Source: a virus
Reading direction: 5' to 3' (one strand)
DNA length: 26,867 nt
IMG/VR virus record: IMGVR_UViG_3300042508_000032
Coordinates: 1-26,867 of that record
In this document: one piece after another, positions 15,471 through 23,371 of the stretch
Numbering within the stretch: the first letter of the stretch is position 1
How the letters are laid out: every line of letters starts with the position of its first letter
Program-made: the position numbers and the translations under genes
The notes under the pieces: model-generated
Database searches by the model: none
What the model saw: the letters and a program-made list of their open reading frames with translations, nothing else
What the model was told of the DNA's origin: nothing

Positions 15471-15915
15471 TGGTAACCGGGATCGCGCCGATGAGCTTCT
15501 GCGTCAGACGCCGCATCGGCACATCGCTGCCGACTGCATCGAGCACCGTGCTGAGCGTCACCTGCAGCCCTACCTCGTCCCATTTGCCGCCGGCTACCTG
15601 GCCGACGTATTGATGCAGTCGCGTGAATTGCGACCGATCGTCTGGGTTGAGCAGCATCACGTCGATGGTGGCCAGCCAGCGGTTGTCGATCGACTCGACC
15701 GCCCAGTTGCGGCTCAGCGTGTTGTTGGGCAGCACCAGGCTCGCCTCAGTGTTGTCACCCGTGCGGTTGACCGTGACGCCCGAGAACCCGAACGGCAGGA
15801 AGCCGTAGCTGTTGCCGCTGTGGGTGATCGTCTCGCCGATGAAGAAGTTCTGGAATTGGTGCAGCGTGACAGCGTTGAGGCTGAACGTCAGAAAGTTGCC
15901 GACCGCTAGTTCCAT
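15451..15915 (-). CDS. Tail tip protein, gpL/DUF1833-like
   Basis: This 154-aa beta-rich protein has landmarks ITHSGNSYGFLPFGFSGVTVNRTGDN, ASLVLPNNTLSRNW and RWLATIDVMLLNPDDRSQ. The pattern resembles distal-tail proteins that follow the tape measure gene (lambda gpM/gpL region, DUF1833-like). The name is by position and general look. The ATG overlaps the tape measure stop codon as TGATG, so the two are translationally coupled. Its 3' end overlaps the NlpC-like gene by 20 bases. Confidence 0.78.
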   Translation of the reverse strand: MELAVGNFLTFSLNAVTLHQFQNFFIGETITHSGNSYGFLPFGFSGVTVNRTGDNTEASLVLPNNTLSRNWAVESIDNRWLATIDVMLLNPDDRSQFTRLHQYVGQVAGGKWDEVGLQVTLSTVLDAVGSDVPMRRLTQKLIGAIPVTSAIRLQ

Positions 15916-18900
15916 CAGACCCCGACCTTCCTGCGTGTGCTGGCGCTTGTCTGCAGCCGCCTGAGCGTTTGCTGTTCACCGCGTGCTGCGCCCTCGCGTG
16001 CGGCACGCTGCAGCCCCTGCTGGAACTGCTCGGCGGTGACGTACTCGACGTTATTGATCCGCTCGACCGTATAGCGCACGTCGATCGCGCCACCGGCCGC
16101 CACAGCGCCACCAGCAGCCGCGGCCATGTCGCCGTCGTTGGTGACCGTCCCAGTCGCGCCCATCGGCCGGTAGCGGTCCAGCACATCGTTGCGCTGCTGC
16201 ACCTTCACCGGGATGTTGCGGCCGTCAGGCAGCGGCACGTAGGCCTCCGGGCCGCGCTCGCCGTAGACAGCCATCTGTGGGCTGTTGGCGATGCCGCCGC
16301 CCGCGTAGCGCCGCAGGGGCAAAGGTCCGACATTCGTCATCACGCCGCCGTCGGCGAACTTTAGGAACCCGCCAAGCCCGAGACCGCCGGCCAAGCTGTT
16401 AAGACCGAACCGAATCAGCGCGCTGCCGATGTCCTTCAGCACGCCGCTAGCGATCGCCTTCAGCTTGTCCTCCAGGCCCTCGGCGCCGGTCATCGCCGCC
16501 TCGATGGCCGCGTCAATGCCGCCGATGATGCCCTGCGACAGCGTGTTGCCGATCGACTGCGTCAGGTCAGACAACAGCTGCTGCTGCCGATTCAAGTTCT
16601 CAAGCGCCTGCTGCTGCCGGCCGATCTCATCGACGATGCCCTGCTCGGCGAGCAGCCGCTGCTGCACCTCTTGCTTCAGGCCCTCGAGCTGCGCACGCTG
16701 CTGCGGGTTGAGGTCAGAGCGTTGCAGCTCAAGGTCGAGCTGGTTCTGCAGCGCCTCAAGACGCTCAATCTCTCGGTTGGCGATGCTCTCAGCCTCGACA
16801 CGCTGCTGCGCCATTTCAGGGCTCAGCCCGCCACGCATCAGCTCATAGAGCCGCTGCTGATCCTGCAGCTGCTGCGCTGCACTGCGGGTTGCGCCGTCGA
16901 GATCCTGCTTGTACTCGCCGAACTTGCCCAGATAGCCGTTGAACAGGTCGTTGAAGGCCTGCTGGTTTTTGACCGCCTGCTCGGTGCCGATCGTGCCGCC
17001 CAGCTGCTGCCCTGCGCGCTGAATGCCGCCCATCAGGCCCGAGCTGTTGAACCCGCCAGCGGCAGGTCCCATCGGCTGCGCCTGCATCGCATTAGGCAGG
17101 AACTGCCGGTAAGCGCCGGAGCGGAACACTGACCAGGCGCCGAAGCCCTGCGACTGAAACACACGACGCGCGGCCATCGCATTCGTGGCCGGGTCAAACA
17201 GCTGCGCGTTGTTGCCGATGCCGAACTGCCGGCGCCGCTCAGGCCCCATTGCGCCCAGCATGTTGACCTGCCACAGGCCGTAGCTTTTGTCGCCGGTGGC
17301 TGCGTTGCCGTTGAACGCGCTGCTGCGGCCGCCGCTCTCGGCCATCGCGATTGCCGCCATGATGCGCGCGTCGCGATCGTTAAAGCCGGCTGCCTTGGCA
17401 AGGCCGACCAGCGTGCCAACGCTCAACCGGCCGCCCTGCACCGATCCGCTGCGCAGGTTTGACGGGCCGACCATGCCGCCGGTAACGCCGCCACCTGCGC
17501 CGCTGAGCGCACCAGCTGCGGCCTGCGCGCCGCCGACCATCTTCGCCGCCAGCTTGTCGCCTGCGTCCTGCAGGATGTTGCTGACCGATCTGGCGTAGCC
17601 CTCCTGGATCTTGCCGATGCCGTCGGCGACGCTGGTCTTAAAGTCCTCCAGCTGGCGCTGCAGCTGCACCTGGCGATCGGTGGCGGTCTGTTCGTTCTGG
17701 ATGCGCTGCTCGCTGTAGCGCCGCGAGATCTCGCCCAGCTCACGCGCCGCGTCGATGCCCTCGGTGCTCAGGCCCGCTGCTGCCAGCCGCTGCCGCTCCA
17801 CCTCGAGCGCTTGGTCTTGCTCTTGCTCAGCAATCCGACGACGTGCTTCAGCAATGCTCCGCTCGATCTGCAGCCGCTGATCGCCCAGGTCGCGCTCAAG
17901 GTCAGCCGCGCGCTTAATCGTCTGCTCGCGGAAGTCGGCCAGCTGCTCGGCGTTGCGCTGCGCAGCGTCGGCCAGCTTTTCTTCGGCATCGAGTCGAATC
18001 TTGGTTTCGTCTTCGAGCGCTTTCTTGCGTGTGGCAGCTCTTGAAGCCTCCCGCTCTTTGTCGGCGGCTTTTTGTGCGTCAAGTTGGCTGGTATCAAGCC
18101 GGTCGCTTTTTGCCGCCTGAATGGCCGCCTGGCCTTGCAGCTGCTTAAGTTGCTCGTCGTAAGCCTTTCTGAAGTCAGGGTTGAGGAAGCTGATTAAGCC
18201 CCCCATCGTTTCGCTTCCATAAGTCTGCTTTGCGGCGCCTCTAAAGGCCCGCTCTTTCAGAACGGCTTCATTACCGCCCTCCAGCCGGGACTTGTTGTAA
18301 CGCTGCAGCGCGTCCGCAGCGCCGCTGACCGCTTTCGTAAACAGCTGGACCAGGCCAACAGCGATCGGACCAAAAGCGTCACCGATCGCCACCTGCAGCT
18401 TGTTGGTCGCGTTAGACAGATCCTTAACGGCCTGCTGACCTGTGCCGAATGACTTCTCGAGCTTTGGTAGTTCTTTCTCGCCCAGCTCCCTTAGCGCTTC
18501 GATCAACACGTCTGTGGTGATCTTGCCCTCGGCGCCAAGCTCCTTAAGCTGACTGCGCGTCACTTTGCCGAAGGTGCCCAGCTTGGTCATCTGTTCAGCA
18601 ACAGCCTGACCAAGGGCTGGCGCCTGCTCGAGGATCGACCGAAGCTCGTCACCTTGCGCACGGCCGCTGACCAGCGCTTGCTTGAGCTGAATCATCGCCG
18701 CGCTGGTTTCTTCAGCGGTCGCGCCGCTTGTACGCGCAGCCACGTTGAAACCCGTGAAGATTTGCTCAAGCTCTTTCAGGCTCACGCCAGTCGGTCGCAG
18801 GCCTGCGTAGAGCTTGGCGAAGCTATCTGTCGCTTCGGTGTTGGTGATCCGCAGCGTGTCGGCCAGGCGCGCAGCGATCTCCTGAGCCTGGTTGTATTCG

Positions 18901-19382
18901 CCGTAAGTGTCAGCAAGCGCCTTGAGCCGCACCTGAGCGACTTCGGCCTCCATGCTTGCGTTGGCGATGCCGCCAACGATTCTGGAAACGCCAAGCGTGC
19001 CGGCAACAGCGGCAACGCCTGCAAACCCGCCTCTAACGCCGCTTAAAGCCCCAAGAAGGCCACCCTGGCCGCCGGCGCTGTCTAGCCTGGCCTGCTGCCG
19101 CTGCAGCTTTTCCAGCTCGGCGCTGTAGAACCTGAATTGACGGCTGCCGATCTGCGCTTCATTGCGCAGGTTGCTCATGACAGTGATCTGCCGCTGCAGC
19201 GCGTTAATCGACGTGCCTGCTGCTGCAGATAGCTTGCGGCTGGCGTTGTAGAGCTGATCAAGGTCGCGGCTTGAACGCGAGGATTGCTGCCCAAGCCCTT
19301 GCAAAGCGCGCTTCAGCTGGTCGAGCCCTTGGCCCTCCAGCTTCGCCGTGAACCGCAGTGCGGTGTCGAGGGTCATCGCCAT
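15915..19382 (-). CDS. Tail tape measure protein with embedded lysozyme-like domain
   Basis: This 1155-aa protein sets tail length and travels down the tube at infection. Residues about 1-120 are coiled (LDQLKRALQGLGQQSSRSSRD). Residues about 130-320 form the tape measure domain (ARTSGATAEETSAAMIQLKQ, ALVSGRAQGDELRSILEQAP, AEGKITTDVLIEAL). A long coiled coil follows (about 420-560). Around 650-760 is a lytic-transglycosylase/lysozyme-like domain with Glu682 in AMAESGG, then SYGLWQVNM and QGFGAWSVFRSGAY. A further coiled coil follows. The C-terminus has membrane-prone stretches and YGERGPEAYVPLPDG, a typical end of tape measure proteins. AAGGAGGG lies about seven bases before the ATG, inside the end of the GT reading frame. 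The embedded domain probably loosens peptidoglycan at entry. Confidence 0.94.
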   Translation of the reverse strand: MAMTLDTALRFTAKLEGQGLDQLKRALQGLGQQSSRSSRDLDQLYNASRKLSAAAGTSINALQRQITVMSNLRNEAQIGSRQFRFYSAELEKLQRQQARLDSAGGQGGLLGALSGVRGGFAGVAAVAGTLGVSRIVGGIANASMEAEVAQVRLKALADTYGEYNQAQEIAARLADTLRITNTEATDSFAKLYAGLRPTGVSLKELEQIFTGFNVAARTSGATAEETSAAMIQLKQALVSGRAQGDELRSILEQAPALGQAVAEQMTKLGTFGKVTRSQLKELGAEGKITTDVLIEALRELGEKELPKLEKSFGTGQQAVKDLSNATNKLQVAIGDAFGPIAVGLVQLFTKAVSGAADALQRYNKSRLEGGNEAVLKERAFRGAAKQTYGSETMGGLISFLNPDFRKAYDEQLKQLQGQAAIQAAKSDRLDTSQLDAQKAADKEREASRAATRKKALEDETKIRLDAEEKLADAAQRNAEQLADFREQTIKRAADLERDLGDQRLQIERSIAEARRRIAEQEQDQALEVERQRLAAAGLSTEGIDAARELGEISRRYSEQRIQNEQTATDRQVQLQRQLEDFKTSVADGIGKIQEGYARSVSNILQDAGDKLAAKMVGGAQAAAGALSGAGGGVTGGMVGPSNLRSGSVQGGRLSVGTLVGLAKAAGFNDRDARIMAAIAMAESGGRSSAFNGNAATGDKSYGLWQVNMLGAMGPERRRQFGIGNNAQLFDPATNAMAARRVFQSQGFGAWSVFRSGAYRQFLPNAMQAQPMGPAAGGFNSSGLMGGIQRAGQQLGGTIGTEQAVKNQQAFNDLFNGYLGKFGEYKQDLDGATRSAAQQLQDQQRLYELMRGGLSPEMAQQRVEAESIANREIERLEALQNQLDLELQRSDLNPQQRAQLEGLKQEVQQRLLAEQGIVDEIGRQQQALENLNRQQQLLSDLTQSIGNTLSQGIIGGIDAAIEAAMTGAEGLEDKLKAIASGVLKDIGSALIRFGLNSLAGGLGLGGFLKFADGGVMTNVGPLPLRRYAGGGIANSPQMAVYGERGPEAYVPLPDGRNIPVKVQQRNDVLDRYRPMGATGTVTNDGDMAAAAGGAVAAGGAIDVRYTVERINNVEYVTAEQFQQGLQRAAREGAARGEQQTLRRLQTSASTRRKVGV

Positions 19383-19385
19383 GGC

Positions 19386-20044
19386 TCAGCCCTCCTTGTG
19401 CATTGCGGCCAGTGCTGCGCCTTCCATGATCTGCAGATCCTCCAGCAAGGCGCGCTGATCCTTCACTTCGTACAGTCTAAGGAGCCACTCCACGGCCGAG
19501 TAATCGAGGCCGATCACGCCGCCAGCACTTGCGCGCCACTGCGTCTGCACACGGCACCACATCAGCACCGCCTCCCAGTTCTCCTCCCACACCTCAAACT
19601 GATCAGGCGCCGCTGGTTCAGGTGCTGGCATCCCGAACACTGCGGCATCAGCTGCGGTTTCGTCTTTTTCACCGCCGCGAGCCCAGAACTCAGCGGCGGC
19701 GATTAGTTTTTTCGTTTCGCCTTGCTCAGGCTGTCGAGCCAGCTGCTCACGACAGCAGCAGCGACCAGCGGGACGTTCAGCAGGTCGGCTTTTGCCTTCT
19801 CGCTGTACGGGACCTGATCGCCTTTGCCGTCTTGAATACCGGACCAGCCGACCAGCACCTCGCTGCACAGCTCGTCATCGTTGAGATCGCCGGACTGGAT
19901 CCGGTCCCAGATCTCGCGGATCCGGGCCTGCGGCAGCCGGCGAAACTCAGCGTCAAAGGTCTGTTTGTCGAACCGGCCGCCATCAACGGGAAACTCAACG
20001 GCGACCGGCCAGCTGTACGACTCGCTCTGAGACAGAACGAACAT
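19386..20044 (-). CDS. Tail assembly chaperone GT (product of -1 frameshift)
   Basis: The product is made by reading G (20044-19706), slipping back one base and continuing in the -1 frame from the CTA codon at 19706 to 19386, giving about 219 aa (113 + 106). The T part contains an FEVWEENWEAVLMWC word, an RASAGGVIGLDYSAVEWLLRLY word and an ALLEDLQIMEGAALAAM word, which match DUF1799-type gpT domains as I recall them. In lambda, G and GT coat the tape measure protein and recruit tube subunits. Order here (tube, G, GT, tape measure) is the same. No independent ribosome site or convincing start exists for the T frame; its upstream part is only a shadow of G. Confidence 0.9.
19703..20044 (-). CDS. 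Tail assembly chaperone G
   Basis: This 113-aa protein is the unshifted product, located between the tail tube and tape measure genes. It starts MFVLSQSESYSWPVAVEFPVDGG and has a mostly helical body (FDAEFRRLPQARIREIWDRI), then ALSKAKRKN-like basic residues just before the stop. The type matches gpG-like tail chaperones that begin with a beta segment and end at a slippery site. GGAG lies six bases before the ATG. The stop codon TAA follows the slippery heptamer directly, so most ribosomes make G and a minority make GT. Confidence 0.92.
   Translation of the reverse strand: MFVLSQSESYSWPVAVEFPVDGGRFDKQTFDAEFRRLPQARIREIWDRIQSGDLNDDELCSEVLVGWSGIQDGKGDQVPYSEKAKADLLNVPLVAAAVVSSWLDSLSKAKRKN
19706..19712 (-). 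promoter_or_regulatory. -1 programmed frameshift slippery site A AAA AAC
   Basis: On the minus strand the zero-frame codons are CGA AAA AAC TAA, which give a textbook X XXY YYZ heptamer, A AAA AAC. After a -1 slip the Lys and Asn tRNAs re-pair on AAA AAA and translation goes on with CTA ATC. The zero-frame stop immediately follows. The -1 frame is open for 106 codons and encodes a DUF1799-like domain. Confidence 0.93.
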
Positions 20045-20056
20045 TCGGGGCTCCTA

Positions 20057-20989
20057 TCAGGTGTAGGCGAGACTCAGTTCGTCGTTGCCTGCCGATGTGG
20101 GCAGCGCAACGTAGGGCAGGTTCAGCATCTGGATGCCGTCCTGGTCGGCATAGGTCGGCTGACCGATGTCGATCTTCTGAGCTGTGAACGTGACGATGTT
20201 ACCGGCGGTCTGACCGTGCTGGAAGCTGATCGAGCCGGTGGTGTCGTTGTTGGCGATCGCGAAGAAATCCTTTGTCGCCAGCGCCGGAGCCTCGATCACG
20301 GCAGTGCCCGCAGGGGCGCGGTTGGTGATCAACACCGACTTATCGCAGCCCACCAGCTCGCGATAGATCACCTCGTTGGCAATGTCGAAGGTCAGCGACT
20401 GCAGGCAGGCGCTGTAGGACAGGATCGAGAAAGCGGTGGTGTTGCCCGCCTTAAAGATCACCGGGGTGGCCTGGTTGGTATAGGTCGTCGCAGGAGCGGC
20501 GGTATCGGTCGGGGCGTTGTAAATGCCCGTCATCGTGAAGTTCAGGGTCGGAATCTGACCGACTTCAGCGTTCAGGCTGAAAGTGCCGCGGCAGCCGGTG
20601 ATCGGGTGCAGCACGCCGTCCACGTTGACGTGGATGGTGCAGCTGCTGAAGCTGCTGGAGACCGGCGCATAGGTCACCGATGTCGTCGCCACAACGGTCT
20701 CGGACAGGCCGCAGGCCTTGAGCAGCGAGCCGTAGCGAGGAGCGGTGCCAGCGGTGCCGGACCCGGCAAACTCAACCTCAAAGGTCACGCCAACGCGCGT
20801 GTTGGCCAGCAGACTCTCAGAGTTGCCGAGATAAGGCCGGATCAAATCGCGGCTGACAGTGTCGGACTCGATCGGCGTGATCTCGAGATTGCGCACCAGC
20901 ACGGCGTCAGAGCCGGCGGGCGAGCTGCTGGTGCCGTAGGTGGCCTCAGTTTTCGCCAGAATCAGACGTTTGCGGGTTAGCAGAGCCAT
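20057..20989 (-). CDS. Major tail tube protein
   Basis: This 310-aa protein would form the tail tube by stacking rings. The beginning (MALLTRKRLILAKTEATYGT...) and the 'SDTVSRDLIRPYLGNSESL' block are typical of phage tail tube proteins of this kind. Strands follow such as GVTFEVEFAGSGTAGTAPRY, ITGCRGTFSLNAEVGQIP and LNFTMTGIYN. It lies just upstream of the G/GT chaperones and downstream of the tail terminator, which is the standard place. The first 44 bases overlap the end of the preceding 57-aa gene in another frame. The stop TGA is followed by the ribosome site for G. Confidence 0.9.
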   Translation of the reverse strand: MALLTRKRLILAKTEATYGTSSSPAGSDAVLVRNLEITPIESDTVSRDLIRPYLGNSESLLANTRVGVTFEVEFAGSGTAGTAPRYGSLLKACGLSETVVATTSVTYAPVSSSFSSCTIHVNVDGVLHPITGCRGTFSLNAEVGQIPTLNFTMTGIYNAPTDTAAPATTYTNQATPVIFKAGNTTAFSILSYSACLQSLTFDIANEVIYRELVGCDKSVLITNRAPAGTAVIEAPALATKDFFAIANNDTTGSISFQHGQTAGNIVTFTAQKIDIGQPTYADQDGIQMLNLPYVALPTSAGNDELSLAYT

Positions 20990-21119
20990 CGCTCAGATCC
21001 TCAGGTTGGGGTTCGGAGGGTTGGGCCGGCTCTGTCCGCTCGATGAGCTTCCTCTTGCCGGTTTTTGGATCCAGGAGGTAGGTCCCGCCCTGGCCGTGAT
21101 ACTCATCCACTGTAGCCAT
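20946..21119 (-). CDS. Small phage protein, 57 aa, before tail tube
   Basis: The product starts MATVDEYHGQGGTYLLDPKT, continues with basic residues (GKRKLIERTE) and ends in an acidic, Pro/Ser/Asp-rich disordered tail. Short proteins with the 'YHGQGGSY' motif occur between tail terminator and tail tube genes in related phages, as far as I recall; no function is known to me. I chose the ATG at 21119 because it overlaps the upstream stop as TGATG; the frame extends to 21173. Its 3' end overlaps the tail tube start by 44 bases. Confidence 0.8.
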   Translation of the reverse strand: MATVDEYHGQGGTYLLDPKTGKRKLIERTEPAQPSEPQPEDLSDGSANPQTSDSGEN

Positions 21120-21547
21120 CACACACTCGCTAGGTTTGCGACCGCAGTGCGGTACTGGACACGATAGTCGCACTGGATCTCTCCAGCTGCGCCATCAGCT
21201 TCGGTGAAGTTGAACGTCACGCCGATCGGCTGCACGTCGATCGCGTAGCCGCCCAGCGTTAGGTCGGCCATCAGCTTGGCGTGCAGGCTTTCGATGATCG
21301 GGTCGGCCAGCTGATCCGGCACCGCACCGCGCACGATCACGCTGATGCGCACCACCATCGACCAGTCCAGCGTTGGCAGGCTGGTGTTCTGCGCCGCGTT
21401 GTCGCTGATCGGTTCGATCACGATCGCCGGCGACTCCGCCCTGCTGATCGGTTCAACCCGGCTGCGGTAGATCCGCGTGCTCACGCCGGTGGTGCCCGCC
21501 AGCGCGGTTGCCACAGCTGCCAGAACTCGCTCGCGTCGGGTCGTCAT
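21119..21547 (-). CDS. Tail terminator protein (gpU-like)
   Basis: This 142-aa protein begins with an amphipathic helix (RRERVLAAVATALAG). Beta strands follow (VSTRIYRSRVEPISRAESPA, WSMVVRISVIVRG) and a second helix (LADPIIESLHAKLMAD). The C-terminus has GEIQCDYRVQYRT, the typical closing strand of the tail terminator / minor tail protein U fold. The gene lies after the connector and before the tube, as in lambda-like phages. The ATG overlaps the stop of the connector gene by four bases (ATGA). It would cap the finished tail and join it to the head. Confidence 0.84.
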   Translation of the reverse strand: MTTRRERVLAAVATALAGTTGVSTRIYRSRVEPISRAESPAIVIEPISDNAAQNTSLPTLDWSMVVRISVIVRGAVPDQLADPIIESLHAKLMADLTLGGYAIDVQPIGVTFNFTEADGAAGEIQCDYRVQYRTAVANLASV

Positions 21548-21822
21548 GTCTTTTGCAGTCCGATCTCAACGAAAGCGCCGTCGTCGATCAGCCGCGTCTC
21601 GCGCACCTGATACGCCACGCCGGCGACAGTGATCGCGTCGCCGAACTTCAAACCGCCAAAATCGGCAGCGCGCGCCGTCAGGCTGTAGTCGGTGCTCAGC
21701 ACCATGTCGCCGCTGATGATCTGGCTCGGCATGTCCAAGATGCCTAATGCCGTGGTGGCGCCAGCCGTGCAGCTGACGCCGAAATCGTTCAGGAAGACGC
21801 CGAGATCCTCAGTCAGCGCCAT
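21544..21822 (-). CDS. Head-tail connector, gpFII-like
   Basis: This 92-aa protein has the pattern of lambda FII-like head-tail joining proteins: an N-terminal helix with LNDFGV, a strand block (GDMVLSTDYSLTARAADFG), GLKFGDAITVAGVAYQVRE and a final strand (DDGAFVEIGLQK). It would sit at the bottom of the neck where the tail docks. It overlaps the upstream 59-aa gene by 14 bases and the downstream tail terminator gene by four. Confidence 0.82.
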   Translation of the reverse strand: MALTEDLGVFLNDFGVSCTAGATTALGILDMPSQIISGDMVLSTDYSLTARAADFGGLKFGDAITVAGVAYQVRETRLIDDGAFVEIGLQKT

Positions 21823-21988
21823 CAGCCTTCACCTTGCGGGCTCGCGGCTTCGGCTCCTCAGCCGGCGCTTCACCAGCGCGGCCCATGCGCAGCAGATCAG
21901 CGGCCACGTCAGAGTCCAGCTCGTAGACCTTGCCGGCTTCTAAGAACTGGCCGCGGGCAGCGCAGTCGGTGTGAATCAAGACTTTCAT
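21809..21988 (-). CDS. Small phage protein, 59 aa, after capsid
   Basis: The product begins MKVLIHTDCAARGQFLEAGK and continues VYELDSDVAADLLRMGRA, then ends in a charged Ala/Glu/Pro/Lys tail. Short proteins of this type (a small beta-barrel-like start plus 'A..L...G.A') are common between capsid and connector genes; the function is unclear, possibly head completion. The start is the first ATG after the capsid terminator. There is no recognisable Shine-Dalgarno sequence, since the preceding bases are the T-rich tail of that terminator. The gene overlaps the FII-like gene by 14 bases. It is one codon short of a 60-residue cutoff, so it would be missed by such a filter. Confidence 0.82.
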   Translation of the reverse strand: MKVLIHTDCAARGQFLEAGKVYELDSDVAADLLRMGRAGEAPAEEPKPRARKVKADGAD

Positions 21989-21990
21989 CA

Positions 21991-22018
21991 GAAAAAGAGG
22001 GGGCGGTTTCCCGCCCCC
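21991..22018 (-). terminator. Rho-independent terminator after the capsid gene
   Basis: Read on the minus strand, GGGGGCGG, a GAAA tetraloop and CCGCCCCC form a perfect 8-bp GC-rich stem, followed by TCTTTTTC. It starts ten bases after the capsid stop codon. Because essential tail genes follow on the same strand, it is probably leaky or antiterminated and would raise capsid mRNA relative to tail mRNA. Confidence 0.85.
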
Positions 22019-22027
22019 AGCTCCTTA

Positions 22028-23371
22028 TCAGGTGGTGACATCCAGGATGGCAGCGAAGCTCTTGGGATCGCGCACAGCCACGTCGTAGGTGACGATGCCG
22101 CGGACGCTGGTCAGAGCCTTGCTGAAGTCGTCCTGATCTTCGCCGACGGTGATCTCGAGGCCGTTACCCCAGAAGCCGACCATGGCCTGGCTGAAGTCGC
22201 CCATCAGCAGAGCCGAACAGACGCCGGAGCTGCTGCCCTTGGTCAGGTTGCTGGGCACCTGGTTGGTCAGGGCGAGCGGGTAACCGTTCAGGTTGACGGG
22301 GGTGGGGCCGCGGCCGATGGCGTTCAGCTGATCGTTGACCAGGAACGGGCCGTCGCCGGTGGTGGAACCACCAGCACGGAGCTTCTTCAGAGCAGCGGAG
22401 ACCTTGTAGTTGGTCAGGTACGCCACGTTCGCAGCGTTCACCACGCCGTTGGCCTGCATCACGGCAGACTCGAGATCGACCACCTTTTCGACGGTGATAG
22501 CGCCACCGTTGGTGCCCATTGCCACCGAACCGATGCCGGAGGTCTGCATGATGCCGGTGGGCTGGCCGCTGGAGCCAGAGCCGTTGAGGATGCCCAGGTC
22601 GATGGCGAGGTTGATGCCATCGGTCAGGTCACGACGCACCAGCTCCTCGATGCCAGGGGTGCCCTGCAGCAGAGTCTGGCGGCTGTACTTGGACAGAGCA
22701 GCCAGGTTCTTGGGGCTCATGGTCACTTGGTCGAAGGTGGACTCCGACTGAGTGATCGCGGTGGTCTGGGTGCTCAGGTAGTAGGTCGAAGCCACACCGG
22801 AGCGGCGGGGGATCGCCACGTTGCCGACCAAGCCAGGCATGGTGCGCACGCCCAGCTGAAGCATCAGGGCGTTGTTCCGCAGGAACTCGATGAAGTCATC
22901 GGCCAGCAGATCGGTCGCAACCAAGTTGCCGCCGGTCGATGCACCCGAGGTCACGTAGGTGGCGCGCTGGTTCAGGGCAGCGAAGGGGACGAAGAAAGAG
23001 CGCTCGGTCGTCTTGGCGACGCCGGACTTCTCAACCTCTTTCGACAGCTCACGCACCAGGCCGGCCTCGCGGCTCGACCAGTCGCCGGTGAGCATGGCGC
23101 GGATACCAGCGGTGATGCTGTAACCGGCGCGCTCCTCAGCGGCCATCTCAACAGGAGCCACGGTCTCAACCGGCTTAGCGCCCAGCTTGTCGAGCACAGC
23201 AGCGCGAGCCTCATCAAGGCCGCGGCCGCTTTCGATCAGCTGACGGCCAAGCTCGGCCATGCCGTGCTTCTCGGTCAGGGCAGTGATGCCAGCAATACGG
23301 GCGCGCTCAGCTTTGGCAGCCTCGGCAGCCGCTTCAGCCCGCACCGCCGTGAGATCGGGGGTGTTTTCCAT
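22028..23371 (-). CDS. Possible internally started capsid with scaffold domain
   Basis: Met183 of the protease-capsid gene (ATG at 23371) is preceded by GAGG with a five-base spacer (GAGGTTCAA then ATG), the best ribosome site in the head region. Initiation here would give a 447-aa scaffold-plus-capsid protein without protease. This would solve the problem that a fused gene makes protease and capsid in equal amounts, in the manner of lambda C/Nu3, where a second product starts inside the first. It is an inference from sequence; no product is proven. Confidence 0.55.
   Translation of the reverse strand: MENTPDLTAVRAEAAAEAAKAERARIAGITALTEKHGMAELGRQLIESGRGLDEARAAVLDKLGAKPVETVAPVEMAAEERAGYSITAGIRAMLTGDWSSREAGLVRELSKEVEKSGVAKTTERSFFVPFAALNQRATYVTSGASTGGNLVATDLLADDFIEFLRNNALMLQLGVRTMPGLVGNVAIPRRSGVASTYYLSTQTTAITQSESTFDQVTMSPKNLAALSKYSRQTLLQGTPGIEELVRRDLTDGINLAIDLGILNGSGSSGQPTGIMQTSGIGSVAMGTNGGAITVEKVVDLESAVMQANGVVNAANVAYLTNYKVSAALKKLRAGGSTTGDGPFLVNDQLNAIGRGPTPVNLNGYPLALTNQVPSNLTKGSSSGVCSALLMGDFSQAMVGFWGNGLEITVGEDQDDFSKALTSVRGIVTYDVAVRDPKSFAAILDVTT

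Noticed and set aside
19709-19868. N-terminal extension of the T frame as a separate 160-aa protein
   Set aside because: The extension is an Arg-rich shadow of G with no conserved look. The -1 slip at 19706-19712 explains the real N-terminus.
19529-20980. Plus-strand ORF of 483 aa opposite tail tube and chaperones
   Set aside because: It is a composition shadow of tail tube and G. No domain is recognisable, and it would run against the whole operon.
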